The translations under genes and the position numbers were made by a program. The notes under the pieces are model-generated. The model was given only the letters and a program-made list of their open reading frames with translations. It searched no databases and was not told where the DNA came from. This document shows positions 1 through 6,926 of a stretch of 12,106 nucleotides of DNA, in pieces. Source of the DNA: a bacterium (lineage in GTDB: Bacteria > Planctomycetota > J058 > JAJDCP01); contig JAUIEM010000311.1 in assembly GCA_030428695.1 (NCBI GenBank), positions 1 through 12,106 of the forward strand, given 5' to 3'. The number at the start of each line of letters is the position of its first letter. Position 1 is the stretch's first letter.

Positions 1-80
1 GGGTGGATGCCGAGGATCGACGACGACGCGGCCTTTGTTGACCTCGGAGGAGGAGGACGAAGGCAGGCACCCACCCCCGC

Positions 81-100
81 AAGCCTCGCGAGCGAGGTTT
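81..100. other. small hairpin upstream of the first gene
   Basis: An 8-bp stem (one G-T pair) with a CGAG loop is formed by AAGCCTCG...CGAGGTTT. It could be the terminator stem of a gene lying left of the window, but only three T residues follow it. No convincing end of a coding region is visible in 1-80. The hairpin is directly visible; its function is a guess. Apart from this and the leader of the next gene, nothing supportable is seen in 1-250. Confidence 0.3.
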
Positions 101-220
101 CGGGCCACGCTTCTTGGTACAACCACGAGACCCCGGCGGCCGGAGAGGACGAGAAGCCGCGGTTCTTCGGGAAGGTCACCCGCATCCTCCGGACCGACGC
201 TTCCCCCCACCCCCGCGCCA

Positions 221-226
221 TATGCT
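221..226 (+). promoter_or_regulatory. possible -10 element of the first gene
   Basis: TATGCT matches four of six positions of the sigma-70 -10 consensus and sits 30 bases before the GTG start, the same distance as at the other plus-strand promoters in this window. No acceptable -35 hexamer lies 16-19 bases upstream, so the call rests on position and the -10 match only. Confidence 0.3.
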
Positions 227-238
227 ACCCTGGCAGCC

Positions 239-248
239 GAGGAGGAAG
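239..248 (+). promoter_or_regulatory. ribosome binding site fixing the GTG start at 251
   Basis: GAGGAGGAAG contains a complete AGGAGG Shine-Dalgarno core five bases before GTG 251. It decides against the earlier in-frame start at 35, which would add 72 residues of low-complexity, non-signal-like sequence ahead of the membrane anchor. Confidence 0.8.
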
Positions 249-250
249 CC

Positions 251-2098
251 GTGTCCCGAGAGACCTGGATCGGCCTCGCCCTGGGCCTGCTCGCCCTCGG
301 CGCGCTCTACCTGCACAGCTTGCTCGGCGCCCCGCCGGCGCCCGCGACGGGCGATCCTCCCCCGTCCCGGGAGGAACCGGTGGCGACTCCGGAGGACCCG
401 GAAGCGCGAGCTCCCTCCCCCGCCCCCAGCCTCCCGGAGCTTGTACCGCCGGCCCCTCCGACGACACGGCCCGCGGAGACCACGGCCGGGGCGCGCGACG
501 GCTGGCGGCCCGGGGACACGACGGCCGTCGTCGCGGGTGGGGAGCGCGAGGGCTGCACGCTGCGCGGCCTGGTCATCGACCCGTGGGGGCAGCCGGCCGT
601 CGAGGGCCACGTCTTCCTGCTGCTGCCGGGTGGACGCACCCTCACCCACGCGCTCGACGGCGCAGGCCGGTTCTTCTTCGGACCGTTGGAACCCGGCGCA
701 TACCGGCTGCAGGTCTACGTCGAGGGCTTCCTCGAGAGCCCCTGGGAAGCGCTGGAGCTGCGCGCCGGCATCGAGGAGGAGCGCACCGTCCAGGTCGCCG
801 AGGGTCTCGGCGTCCACGGGCGCGTGTTCGCAGCCGACGACGGCCGGCCGGTCGGCTTCGTCTCCATCACCGCGGTGCCGCTGGGCTTTCCACCTTCCCC
901 CCACATCCGCGGTCGCCACGGGGCCTTCGCGCGGCTGGCGAGCAGCGCCGAGGACGGCAGCTTCCAGCTGGCGGGGCTGGCACCCGGACGCTGGAAGCTC
1001 GAGCTGGGCGGGAGCGGCGACTTCCCTCCGAGCGAGCGCGAGCTGACGGTCACGGACGGGGCGACGCCGCTCGAGCTCGCCCTCGAGCGCGGCGCGATCC
1101 TGACAGGGCGGCTGCTCGACAGCGAGGGCGCCGTCGTGGACCGGGGCTACGTCGAGCTGCTCCGGGGCGGGGAGCGCCTGGCCCGCACGCAGACCGCCGC
1201 GGGCCGCTACCGTACCCCCGCCTTCACCCCCGGACCCGAGCCGATCGAGGCGCGGGTCGGCGGCACCCCGGGAGGTCACGGCTGGCGGGGAGAGCTGCCG
1301 CCGATCACCCAGAGCGGCCCGGTCGAGCACGACTTCACCCTGCTCGCCCCCGCCCGGGTCGAGGGCCGGGTGGTCGACGAGCACGGCGCGCCCCTCGCCC
1401 ACGCCCGGGTCGAGCGGGTCGGGCCGGACGTGATCGGCAGCCCCGCGGTGATCGCCGGCTCCTCCGGGCGCTTCGTCTTCGCCGCGCTGCATCCCGGAGC
1501 GGTGCGGCTGATCGCGCGCAAGCCGCGCAGCCACGTGCCGACCGAGACCCTGGCCTGCGAGCTCCTGCCGGGCGAGGTGCGGGTCGAGGAGGTCTTGCGC
1601 ACGGCGAGCGCGGGCGCCCTCGAGCTCTCGCTGACCGGGGTGCCGGCCGGGTTCCTGTCGAGCAGCCTCGGCCCCGTCGACGCTGCCCCGCCGCCGCTGC
1701 GCCGCGAGCCGACCGAGGGCGGCACCCACCGGCTGCGCTTCTTCGACCTGCCTCCGGGACCCTGCCGGCTAGTCATCGTGGCCGGGGAGCGCGGGCTGGT
1801 GCGGGAGCTCGAGCTCGAGGCCGGAGGCGCTTCCCTGACCCTCGCCCTCGAACCCCTGCAGGTCCTGGAAGGGACGGTCCAGATGACAGAGCTGACCGCA
1901 CGCAGCGTCGAGCTCCTGCAGCCCGCGACCGGCCTCGCGCTGTCGACGCTGCTCGCCCCCGACGGCAGCTTCCGCATCGGCCTGCCGCCCGGTTCCTGGG
2001 AGCTCCACGCCGCCCGGGAGGGGCGCCGCGGCCCCGCTCTCAACGTCACGGTCACGCCGGGCGAGACGCCTCCGGCCGTGACCTTGCGCTACCCCTGA
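251..2098 (+). CDS. membrane-anchored protein of repeated carboxypeptidase-regulatory-like beta-sandwich domains
   Basis: This is a 615-residue protein probably exported and tethered to the cytoplasmic membrane. Residues 5-25 form a hydrophobic anchor or uncleaved signal (start MSRETWIGLALG), followed by a Pro/Ala/Glu-rich linker to about residue 98. The rest is about six tandem units of roughly 80 residues (near 102-183, 187-269, 282-365, 367-447, 455-531, 535-613). Each follows the same plan: a G-x-V-x-D-x-x-G-x-P-type opening, a VxL strand, then a G-x-F/Y-x-F-x-x-L-x-P-G-x-Y/W-x-L turn (for example GRFFFGPLEPGAYRL). That is the pattern of the CarboxypepD_reg-like/transthyretin-like fold. 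No peptidase catalytic region is seen, so a structural or binding role outside the membrane is inferred. The partner and substrate are unknown. It starts at GTG 251 behind a strong ribosome binding site. A small gene begins 14 bases after its stop, suggesting one operon through 2828. Confidence 0.85.
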   Translation: MSRETWIGLALGLLALGALYLHSLLGAPPAPATGDPPPSREEPVATPEDPEARAPSPAPSLPELVPPAPPTTRPAETTAGARDGWRPGDTTAVVAGGEREGCTLRGLVIDPWGQPAVEGHVFLLLPGGRTLTHALDGAGRFFFGPLEPGAYRLQVYVEGFLESPWEALELRAGIEEERTVQVAEGLGVHGRVFAADDGRPVGFVSITAVPLGFPPSPHIRGRHGAFARLASSAEDGSFQLAGLAPGRWKLELGGSGDFPPSERELTVTDGATPLELALERGAILTGRLLDSEGAVVDRGYVELLRGGERLARTQTAAGRYRTPAFTPGPEPIEARVGGTPGGHGWRGELPPITQSGPVEHDFTLLAPARVEGRVVDEHGAPLAHARVERVGPDVIGSPAVIAGSSGRFVFAALHPGAVRLIARKPRSHVPTETLACELLPGEVRVEEVLRTASAGALELSLTGVPAGFLSSSLGPVDAAPPPLRREPTEGGTHRLRFFDLPPGPCRLVIVAGERGLVRELELEAGGASLTLALEPLQVLEGTVQMTELTARSVELLQPATGLALSTLLAPDGSFRIGLPPGSWELHAAREGRRGPALNVTVTPGETPPAVTLRYP

Positions 2099-2101
2099 CC
2101 C

Positions 2102-2106
2102 GGAGG
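2102..2106 (+). promoter_or_regulatory. ribosome binding site of the 45-codon gene
   Basis: GGAGG lies six bases before GTG 2113, just behind the stop codon of the upstream gene. It is the main evidence, together with the stop/start overlap at the other end, that the short frame is translated. Confidence 0.7.
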
Positions 2107-2112
2107 CACGCC

Positions 2113-2250
2113 GTGCGGCACCTGCTCCTGGTTTCCCTGCTCAGCCCGCTGGGGGCGCAGCTGTCGCGCATCGAGCGGGCCCAGGACGACACGACGGTGC
2201 GCAGCTCCTGCCGGATCCCGCTCGCCCTCGAGCTCCGCGCGGCTCCGTGA
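2113..2250 (+). CDS. small protein of 45 residues with signal-like N-terminus, function unknown
   Basis: I do not recognise this protein. The frame reads MRHLLLVSLLSPLGAQ at its start and ends LELRAAP. A hydrophobic stretch at residues 3-16 after an Arg looks like a short signal peptide or membrane segment, with a possible cleavage site after LGA. The remaining roughly 29 residues are polar and contain one Cys (C33). Support for a real gene: GGAGG six bases before the GTG; only two of 45 codons ending in A or T, as in the neighbours; and a TGA stop overlapping the GTG of the next gene by four bases (GTGA). The downstream gene has no good ribosome binding site of its own, so translation of this frame would be needed for coupling. 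The upstream neighbour ends 14 bases before. It could instead be only a translational-coupling leader, or a remnant of a longer gene. Confidence 0.65.
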   Translation: MRHLLLVSLLSPLGAQLSRIERAQDDTTVRSSCRIPLALELRAAP

Positions 2251-2828
2251 CGGCCGCGCGCTCGTCCCCCGCGCTCCCGCGGCGGCGTCCCGTGCTCGCC
2301 AGCCTCGCCGTCGCCTGCTACCTGGTCCACGCCGGCGGCCAGGTGCTCGGTGGGGAGCCCTGGCACGCGCTCTGGGTGTGTCACGTCGCCTGCCTGCTGA
2401 TCGGCGTCGGCCTCGCCCTGCCCAGCCCGACCGTCCACGCCTGCGGCTTCCTGTGGCTGTGCCTGGGGCTGCCCCTGTGGGTCTACCAGATCCTGACCGC
2501 CGGGGGCTTCGTCGCGACCTCGCTCGCCACCCACGCCGGCGGCTTCGCGCTCGGCCTCGTCGGCCTGCGCCAGCTCGGCCTTCCGCGCGGCGTGTGGTGG
2601 AAGGCCGGCTGCGGCGCGATCGGCCTGCAGCTCCTCAGCGCGCTGCTCACGCCGTTCGAGAAGAACGTCAACCTGATCCGTCCGATCTGGACCGGGCCCG
2701 AGCCGCCGATCCCGACCGAGCTCGCCTACTTCGCCGGCCTGTGGCTCTGCTTCGGGGTCGGCTTCGCCGCGCTGCAGGGGATCCTGCGGTGGATCTCTCC
2801 GGAGAGCCGTTCGGAGGAACCGGCGTAG
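2247..2828 (+). CDS. multi-pass membrane protein with histidines in or near its helices, unknown function
   Basis: This is a 193-residue integral membrane protein of no family I can name with confidence. After a basic N-terminus (PRRRP at 11-15), about six hydrophobic segments are visible near 15-35, 40-58, 62-84, 86-107, 120-137 and 159-182. Histidines H28, H40, H46, H64 and H96 lie inside or at the edges of the first four segments, an arrangement that could bind heme or metal, though this is speculation. A conserved-looking loop (FEKNVNLIRPIW, from 137) precedes the last helix. The GTG start overlaps the stop of the 45-codon gene by four bases and no Shine-Dalgarno core is present upstream, so translational coupling is likely. 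It is the last gene of the 251-2828 cluster, with 93 bases before the next gene. Confidence 0.75.
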   Translation: MTAARSSPALPRRRPVLASLAVACYLVHAGGQVLGGEPWHALWVCHVACLLIGVGLALPSPTVHACGFLWLCLGLPLWVYQILTAGGFVATSLATHAGGFALGLVGLRQLGLPRGVWWKAGCGAIGLQLLSALLTPFEKNVNLIRPIWTGPEPPIPTELAYFAGLWLCFGVGFAALQGILRWISPESRSEEPA

Positions 2829-2865
2829 CGCTGAGCGAGCGAGCCCCGTCCGCCGCACTCCGCCG

Positions 2866-2894
2866 TCGACGCCGGGAGTCCGACGCGGTACAAC
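2866..2894 (+). promoter_or_regulatory. candidate sigma-70-type promoter of the BTAD/NB-ARC regulator
   Basis: TCGACG (2866-2871) and TACAAC (2889-2894) each match four of six consensus positions and are separated by exactly 17 bases. The -10 begins 33 bases before the GTG at 2922, giving a leader of about 20 nt. The position in the only gap between the two genes supports it. It was found by eye in GC-rich DNA. Confidence 0.5.
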
Positions 2895-2921
2895 GAACAG
2901 AACGTCTGCCCGGAGCTCCTC

Positions 2922-4745
2922 GTGCACGTCCCCGCCACCGGTCTCGTCCTGCGCCTCTTCGGCGCCTTCGAGCTGCGCCGCGACGGGCGGGCCGAGGCCG
3001 TCGAGGGGCGCAAGCCCCAGGCCCTGCTCGCCCTGCTCGCCAGCGGTCAGGTCTACGCGCGTGACACCCTCGCCGCGCTGCTCTGGCCCGAGCTCGACCA
3101 GAGCGCCGCGCGCGGCAACCTGCGCACCGCGCTCGCCAGCCTGCGCAAGGCGCTCGGCGAGAGCCTGGCCGGCGCCTCGGAGGAGGTCTACCTCGCCGGG
3201 GAGGGGCTGTGGGTCGACGTCGCGGCCTTCCGCGCCGCCCTCTCCCGCGCCGCCGCCCACGACCACCAGGGTTCCCGCTGCCCGACCTGCCACCCGCTGC
3301 TCGAGCGTGCCGTCGCCCTGCGCCGCGGGCCGCTGCTCGCCGGCTTCCAGCTGCCCGGGGCGCCGGACTTCGAGAGCTGGCTCGCCTTCCAGCGCGAAGA
3401 GCTCGACGCCGGCTGCTTCACCGCCCTCTCCCAGCTCGTCGACAACAGCCGCAGCCACCCCGAGGTCGCCCTGCTCTACGCCCAGCGCATGCGCCGGCTG
3501 CGGCCGCTGTGCGAGCGCAGCCTGCGCTCGGTGATGCGGCTGTACGTCCGGCTCGGTCAGCGCCGCGAGGCCCTGCGCGCCTTCCGCCGCTGCCGCAAGG
3601 ACCTGCTCGAGAGCTCCGGGGCGTTGCCCGCCGCCCTGACGCGCGCGCTGGCCGGCGCGATCGAGAGCGGCGCCCGGCTGCCCGGCGAGGACGCCGCCCA
3701 CGACGCCGGGCCGGCGGTCTGGACCAGCGAGCCGTCGACCGCCGCCAGCCGCCTCTCCCTGCCGCCGCAGCCGACGCCCTTCATCGGGCGCCGCCAGGAG
3801 CTGCGGATGCTCGACGAGCTGTTCGCCGGCCGCCGCATGGTGTCACTGCTCGGCCCCGGGGGCATCGGCAAGACCCGGCTGTGCCTGCGCTTCGCCAGCC
3901 TGTTCGCCCCGCGCCTGCGCCACGGCGCGGTGTTCGTGCCCCTCGCCGGCTGCGCGACCGCCGAGGAGGTCCCCCGGACCGTCGCCGAGCAGCTGCGCAA
4001 GCGCGCGGACACCGCCGAGGAGGTCGCCGCCCTGCTGCACCGACGGGAGCTGCTGCTCGTGCTCGACAACCTCGAGCAGCTCGCCGCGCCCTGCCCGCTG
4101 ATCGAGGGCTGGCTCGCCGCCGTGCCGGGCCTGCGGCTGCTCGTCAGCTCGCGGAAGGCGCTCGGCTGCCCCTCCGAGGGCTGCCTCGAGCTGCGGGGCC
4201 TCGCCCTGCCCGCCGAGGGTCAGGCCGACAGCGAGGCGGTCGCGCTGTTCCTCGCCTGCGCCGGGCGGCTCGCCCCCGGCTTCCGCCCCTCCCCGGCGGA
4301 TCGCGAGGCGATCGCGGGCCTGTGCCGGCTGCTCGAGGGCTGGCCCCTGGCGATCGAGCTCGCGGCGAGCTGGGTGCGGGTGCTCGACTGCGCGGAGATC
4401 CTGCGCCGGGTGCGCTCGGACTGGCAGCTGCTCGAGGGCGCCCGCGACCTGCCTCCCCGCCATCGCAGCCTGCGCGCCGTGCTGACCTCGACCTGGAACG
4501 AGCTCAGCCCCCGCGAGCGGGACGGCCTCGCCGCTCTGAGCATCTTCGATGGACCCTTCGAGCGGGCGACCGCCGAGCGCGTGGCCGGCGTCGACGTCAG
4601 CCTGCTGCTCGCCCTGGTCGAGCGCTTCCTGGTCCGCCGGGTCGGGGGGGAGTTCCGGCTGCGCGAGCAGCTCCGCGTCTTCGCCGCCGAGAAGCTCGCC
4701 CCCGACCGTGCGGCGCGGCTGCGGGCGCGGCTGACGGAGGCCTAG
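2922..4745 (+). CDS. AfsR/SARP-like transcriptional regulator: winged helix, BTAD and NB-ARC-type NTPase
   Basis: This 607-residue cytoplasmic protein is a probable nucleotide-gated transcriptional regulator. Residues about 8-98 resemble the OmpR-like winged helix of SARP proteins (LRLFGAFELRRDG, then LLWPELDQSAARGNLRTAL). Residues about 100-245 are the bacterial transcriptional activation domain, with the typical ...LLAGFQLPGAPDFESWL segment and a TPR-like RLGQRREALRAFRRC. A linker leads to an NB-ARC/STAND NTPase with FIGRRQEL at 287, Walker A GPGGIGKT (311-318), Walker B LLLVLDNLE (377-385), an SSR sensor (409-411) and a GWPLAIEL helix (473-480). Inside the BTAD an H113-x-H115-x4-C120-x2-C123 cluster might bind metal. 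Many relatives carry a long C-terminal TPR ligand-sensing region; here the protein ends soon after the winged-helix-like part following NB-ARC. GTG 2922 is chosen because GGAG lies six bases upstream. The target genes are unknown; the adjacent exporter or upstream cluster are candidates. Confidence 0.87.
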   Translation: MHVPATGLVLRLFGAFELRRDGRAEAVEGRKPQALLALLASGQVYARDTLAALLWPELDQSAARGNLRTALASLRKALGESLAGASEEVYLAGEGLWVDVAAFRAALSRAAAHDHQGSRCPTCHPLLERAVALRRGPLLAGFQLPGAPDFESWLAFQREELDAGCFTALSQLVDNSRSHPEVALLYAQRMRRLRPLCERSLRSVMRLYVRLGQRREALRAFRRCRKDLLESSGALPAALTRALAGAIESGARLPGEDAAHDAGPAVWTSEPSTAASRLSLPPQPTPFIGRRQELRMLDELFAGRRMVSLLGPGGIGKTRLCLRFASLFAPRLRHGAVFVPLAGCATAEEVPRTVAEQLRKRADTAEEVAALLHRRELLLVLDNLEQLAAPCPLIEGWLAAVPGLRLLVSSRKALGCPSEGCLELRGLALPAEGQADSEAVALFLACAGRLAPGFRPSPADREAIAGLCRLLEGWPLAIELAASWVRVLDCAEILRRVRSDWQLLEGARDLPPRHRSLRAVLTSTWNELSPRERDGLAALSIFDGPFERATAERVAGVDVSLLLALVERFLVRRVGGEFRLREQLRVFAAEKLAPDRAARLRARLTEA

Positions 4746-4769
4746 CCCCCGCGCCCGGCTGCCGCCACC

Positions 4770-4798
4770 TTGTCGCCCGGGCGCCGGGCTGGTACACA
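4770..4798 (+). promoter_or_regulatory. candidate promoter of the polysaccharide ABC exporter operon
   Basis: TTGTCG (4770-4775, four of six) and TACACA (4793-4798, three of six) are 17 bases apart, and the -10 begins 31 bases before GTG 4824. The spacer contains a small GC hairpin (GCCCGG/CCGGGC, 4775-4789) with no T-run after it, so I do not call it a terminator. It may influence the promoter. Confidence 0.45.
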
Positions 4799-4811
4799 GG
4801 GGCACCCGCCC

Positions 4812-4818
4812 GAGGAAG
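4812..4818 (+). promoter_or_regulatory. ribosome binding site fixing the permease start at 4824
   Basis: GAGGAAG lies five bases before GTG 4824. An earlier in-frame TTG at 4770 has no such site and would overlap the proposed promoter. Confidence 0.7.
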
Positions 4819-4823
4819 CATCC

Positions 4824-5642
4824 GTGCCCGAGCAGACCCTCATCCGTCGCCGTGACGGCCTCCTGCGCCTCGACCTCGGAGAGGTCTGGCGCTTCCGCGA
4901 GCTGCTCGGCTTCTTCGTCTGGCGCGACCTCAAGGTGCGCTACAAGCAGACCTTCCTCGGCGTGATGTGGGCCTTCCTGCAGCCCTTCGTCAAGCTGGTC
5001 GTATTCAGCGTGGTGTTCGGCACCGTCGCGAAGATCGACAGCCAGGGCTTCCCCTACCCGGTCTTCCTGTTCGCGGGCCTCCTGCCCTGGCAGTTCTTCG
5101 CCGACTGCCTCGGGCGCAGCGCAAACAGCGTGGTCGGCAGCGGGAACCTGATCTCGAAGGTGTACTTCCCCCGCCTGCTGCTGCCTCTGAGCGCGGGCGG
5201 GGCGGCGCTGGTCGACTTCGCGATCGCGCTGGTGATCCTGTCCGGGCTGATGGTCTTCTACGGGCTGGCGGCGCAGTGGTCGATGCTGCTCCTGCCGCTG
5301 TTCGTCGTCCTGACGCTGTTGAACGCCCTCGGGGTCGGGGCGATCCTCGGGGCGCTCAACGTCGCCTTCCGCGACTTCCGCTACCTGATCGGCTTCCTGC
5401 TACAGATCTGGATGTACCTGACGCCGGTGGTGTACCCCGTCGAGCTGTTCGGCGAGCGCTGGGCGTGGGTGCTGTGGCTCAACCCGATGACCGGCGTGGT
5501 CGAAGGCTACCGGGCCGCGATGCTCGGGCAGCCGCTGCGCTGGCCGGCGATCGGCCTGTCCTGCCTGATCTCCGTCGCGCTCTTCGCCGTCGGGATCGCC
5601 TTCTTCAACCGCGCCGAGCGGCGCTTCGCGGACATCCTCTGA
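4824..5642 (+). CDS. wzm: ABC-2 type polysaccharide exporter permease (Wzm/TagG-like)
   Basis: This 272-residue inner-membrane permease is of the ABC-2 family that exports lipid-linked glycans such as O-antigen, capsule or teichoic-type polymers. The cytoplasmic N-terminus carries the family motif RDLKVRYKQTFLGVMW (34-49). About six membrane segments follow, near 46-68, 79-95, 119-148, 153-180, 186-206 and 242-261. The conserved TPVVYP (200-205) and LNPMTGVVEGYR (219-230) elements of this family are present. Length is normal for the family. The stop codon abuts the ATG of the ATPase gene (TGAATG), so the two are co-translated and form one transporter, with two copies of each expected by analogy with the family. 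No glycosyltransferase or polymer synthesis gene is in the window, so the substrate cannot be named; the wzm symbol is by family resemblance. Confidence 0.9.
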   Translation: MPEQTLIRRRDGLLRLDLGEVWRFRELLGFFVWRDLKVRYKQTFLGVMWAFLQPFVKLVVFSVVFGTVAKIDSQGFPYPVFLFAGLLPWQFFADCLGRSANSVVGSGNLISKVYFPRLLLPLSAGGAALVDFAIALVILSGLMVFYGLAAQWSMLLLPLFVVLTLLNALGVGAILGALNVAFRDFRYLIGFLLQIWMYLTPVVYPVELFGERWAWVLWLNPMTGVVEGYRAAMLGQPLRWPAIGLSCLISVALFAVGIAFFNRAERRFADIL

Positions 5643-6926
5643 ATGGGCGAGCCGGCGATCCTGGTCGAGGGGCTGAGCAAGCAGTACGTCCTCGGGCACA
5701 GCTACTACAAGACCCTGCGGGAGAGCGTGATGCAGGCCGCGCGGGCGGGCCTGGACCTGGTCCGCGGGCGGCGTCGGCCGGCCCCCGCCCGGGAGACGGT
5801 GTGGGCGCTGGAGGACGTGTCGCTGCGCGTCGAGCCCGGCGAGGTCGTCGGCCTGATCGGCGGCAACGGGGCGGGGAAGAGCACGCTCTTGAAGATCCTC
5901 GCCCGCATCACCGATCCAACCTCGGGGAGCGCGGTGCTCAACGGCCGGGTCGGCAGCCTGCTCGAGGTCGGCACTGGCTTCCACAACGAGCTCAGCGGCC
6001 GTGAGAACATCTTCATGTCCGGGGCCCTGCTCGGGATGCAGCGCCGCGAGATCGCCCGCAAGCTCGCCGCCATCGTCGACTTCTCCGGCGTCGGGGACTT
6101 CATCGACACCCCCGTCAAGCGCTACTCGAGCGGCATGAAGGTGCGCCTCGGCTTCGCGGTCGCCGCGCATCTCGAGCCGGAGATCCTGCTGGTCGACGAG
6201 GTCCTCGCGGTCGGCGACATCGCCTTCCAGCAGGCCTGCATCGGCAAGCTCGGCGAGGCGACCCGCAGCGGCCGCACGGTGCTGTTCGTCAGCCACAACC
6301 TCGCCCAGGTCAGCCGGCTGTGCTCGCGCTCCTACCTGCTCGAGGGCGGGCGGGTCGCCGCCGACGGACCCACCTCCGAGGTGATCGCCGCCTACCTGCG
6401 CTCGGTGCGTCCCGGCGACAGCCTGCGCTACGAGCGCACGGCCCCGGCGACCGGCGTCGGCTGCGTCGACGCGGTCGAGCTGTACGGCGAAAGGCCGGGG
6501 GAGACGGTCCGGCTCGGCGGGACGCTGCACCTGCGCATCCGCTACACCGTGCGGACGGCCGCGAAGCGCCGGGTGATCCTCGCCGTGCAGCTGTGCACCC
6601 CCGACCTGGACCCGGTCCACCATTTCCGCTTCCGCGACCGCCGCGACGACGGCATGGGCGAGCTGCTCGGCACCCGCGAGGTCGAGCTGGCGGTGCCGGA
6701 GCTGCGCCTGTACCCGGACCGCTACGTCGCCCGCGTCAGCCTCTGGGACGGGCGCAAGAACATGCTCGACGACGTGCAGCTCGAGCTGACCGTCGAGCAC
6801 GACTACGACTTCTGCGTGCACAAGCTGCAGCGGCAGGACGGGCTGGTCCACGTCGTCGGCGCGTGGACCCGCCTGTCCGGCCCGGAGCCGCCTTCCGTCA
6901 GAACGGAACCGGACTCTCGAACTTGA
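5643..6926 (+). CDS. wzt: polysaccharide ABC exporter ATP-binding protein with C-terminal Wzt-like domain
   Basis: This 427-residue ATPase subunit powers the permease encoded immediately upstream. The nucleotide-binding domain shows Walker A GGNGAGKST (73-81), the Wzt/TagH-type signature YSSGM (161-165) in place of LSGGQ, Walker B ILLVDE (181-186), D-loop around 187-192 and switch His H218 (VSHN). The 25-30 residue basic insertion between the first strand and Walker A (about 22-52) is typical of exporters of lipid-linked glycans. Residues about 265-410 form an extra domain with alternating beta strands that matches the position and size of the Wzt carbohydrate-binding C-terminal domain, which in known systems recognises the modified non-reducing end of the polymer. 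That ligand specificity is inferred here. The last 29 bases overlap, in opposite orientation, the 3' end of rluA. Confidence 0.9.
   Translation: MGEPAILVEGLSKQYVLGHSYYKTLRESVMQAARAGLDLVRGRRRPAPARETVWALEDVSLRVEPGEVVGLIGGNGAGKSTLLKILARITDPTSGSAVLNGRVGSLLEVGTGFHNELSGRENIFMSGALLGMQRREIARKLAAIVDFSGVGDFIDTPVKRYSSGMKVRLGFAVAAHLEPEILLVDEVLAVGDIAFQQACIGKLGEATRSGRTVLFVSHNLAQVSRLCSRSYLLEGGRVAADGPTSEVIAAYLRSVRPGDSLRYERTAPATGVGCVDAVELYGERPGETVRLGGTLHLRIRYTVRTAAKRRVILAVQLCTPDLDPVHHFRFRDRRDDGMGELLGTREVELAVPELRLYPDRYVARVSLWDGRKNMLDDVQLELTVEHDYDFCVHKLQRQDGLVHVVGAWTRLSGPEPPSVRTEPDSRT

Noticed and set aside
1..41. Possible tail of an upstream plus-strand gene ending at TGA 39-41
   Set aside because: The twelve codons before the stop mostly lack the G/C third-position bias of all other genes here, so there is no support for coding.
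35..250. Upstream extension of the first gene to an earlier start
   Set aside because: The extension is polar and repetitive, has no ribosome binding site, and would bury the N-terminal membrane anchor. GTG 251 has a full AGGAGG.
7..2112. Long plus-strand open frame ahead of the 45-codon gene, in the same frame
   Set aside because: It reads as Arg/Gly/Pro/Ala low-complexity sequence and lies out of frame over the well-structured six-repeat protein. Only its last 46 codons (2113-2250) behave like a gene.
2052..3701. Long minus-strand open frame of about 550 codons
   Set aside because: Gln/Ala/Gly/Glu-rich sequence without motifs, antisense to the membrane protein and the BTAD regulator. This is the usual mirror frame in GC-rich DNA.
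4775..4789. GC hairpin after the BTAD regulator as a terminator
   Set aside because: The stem is only six bases, no T-run follows, and it lies in the spacer of the proposed exporter promoter.
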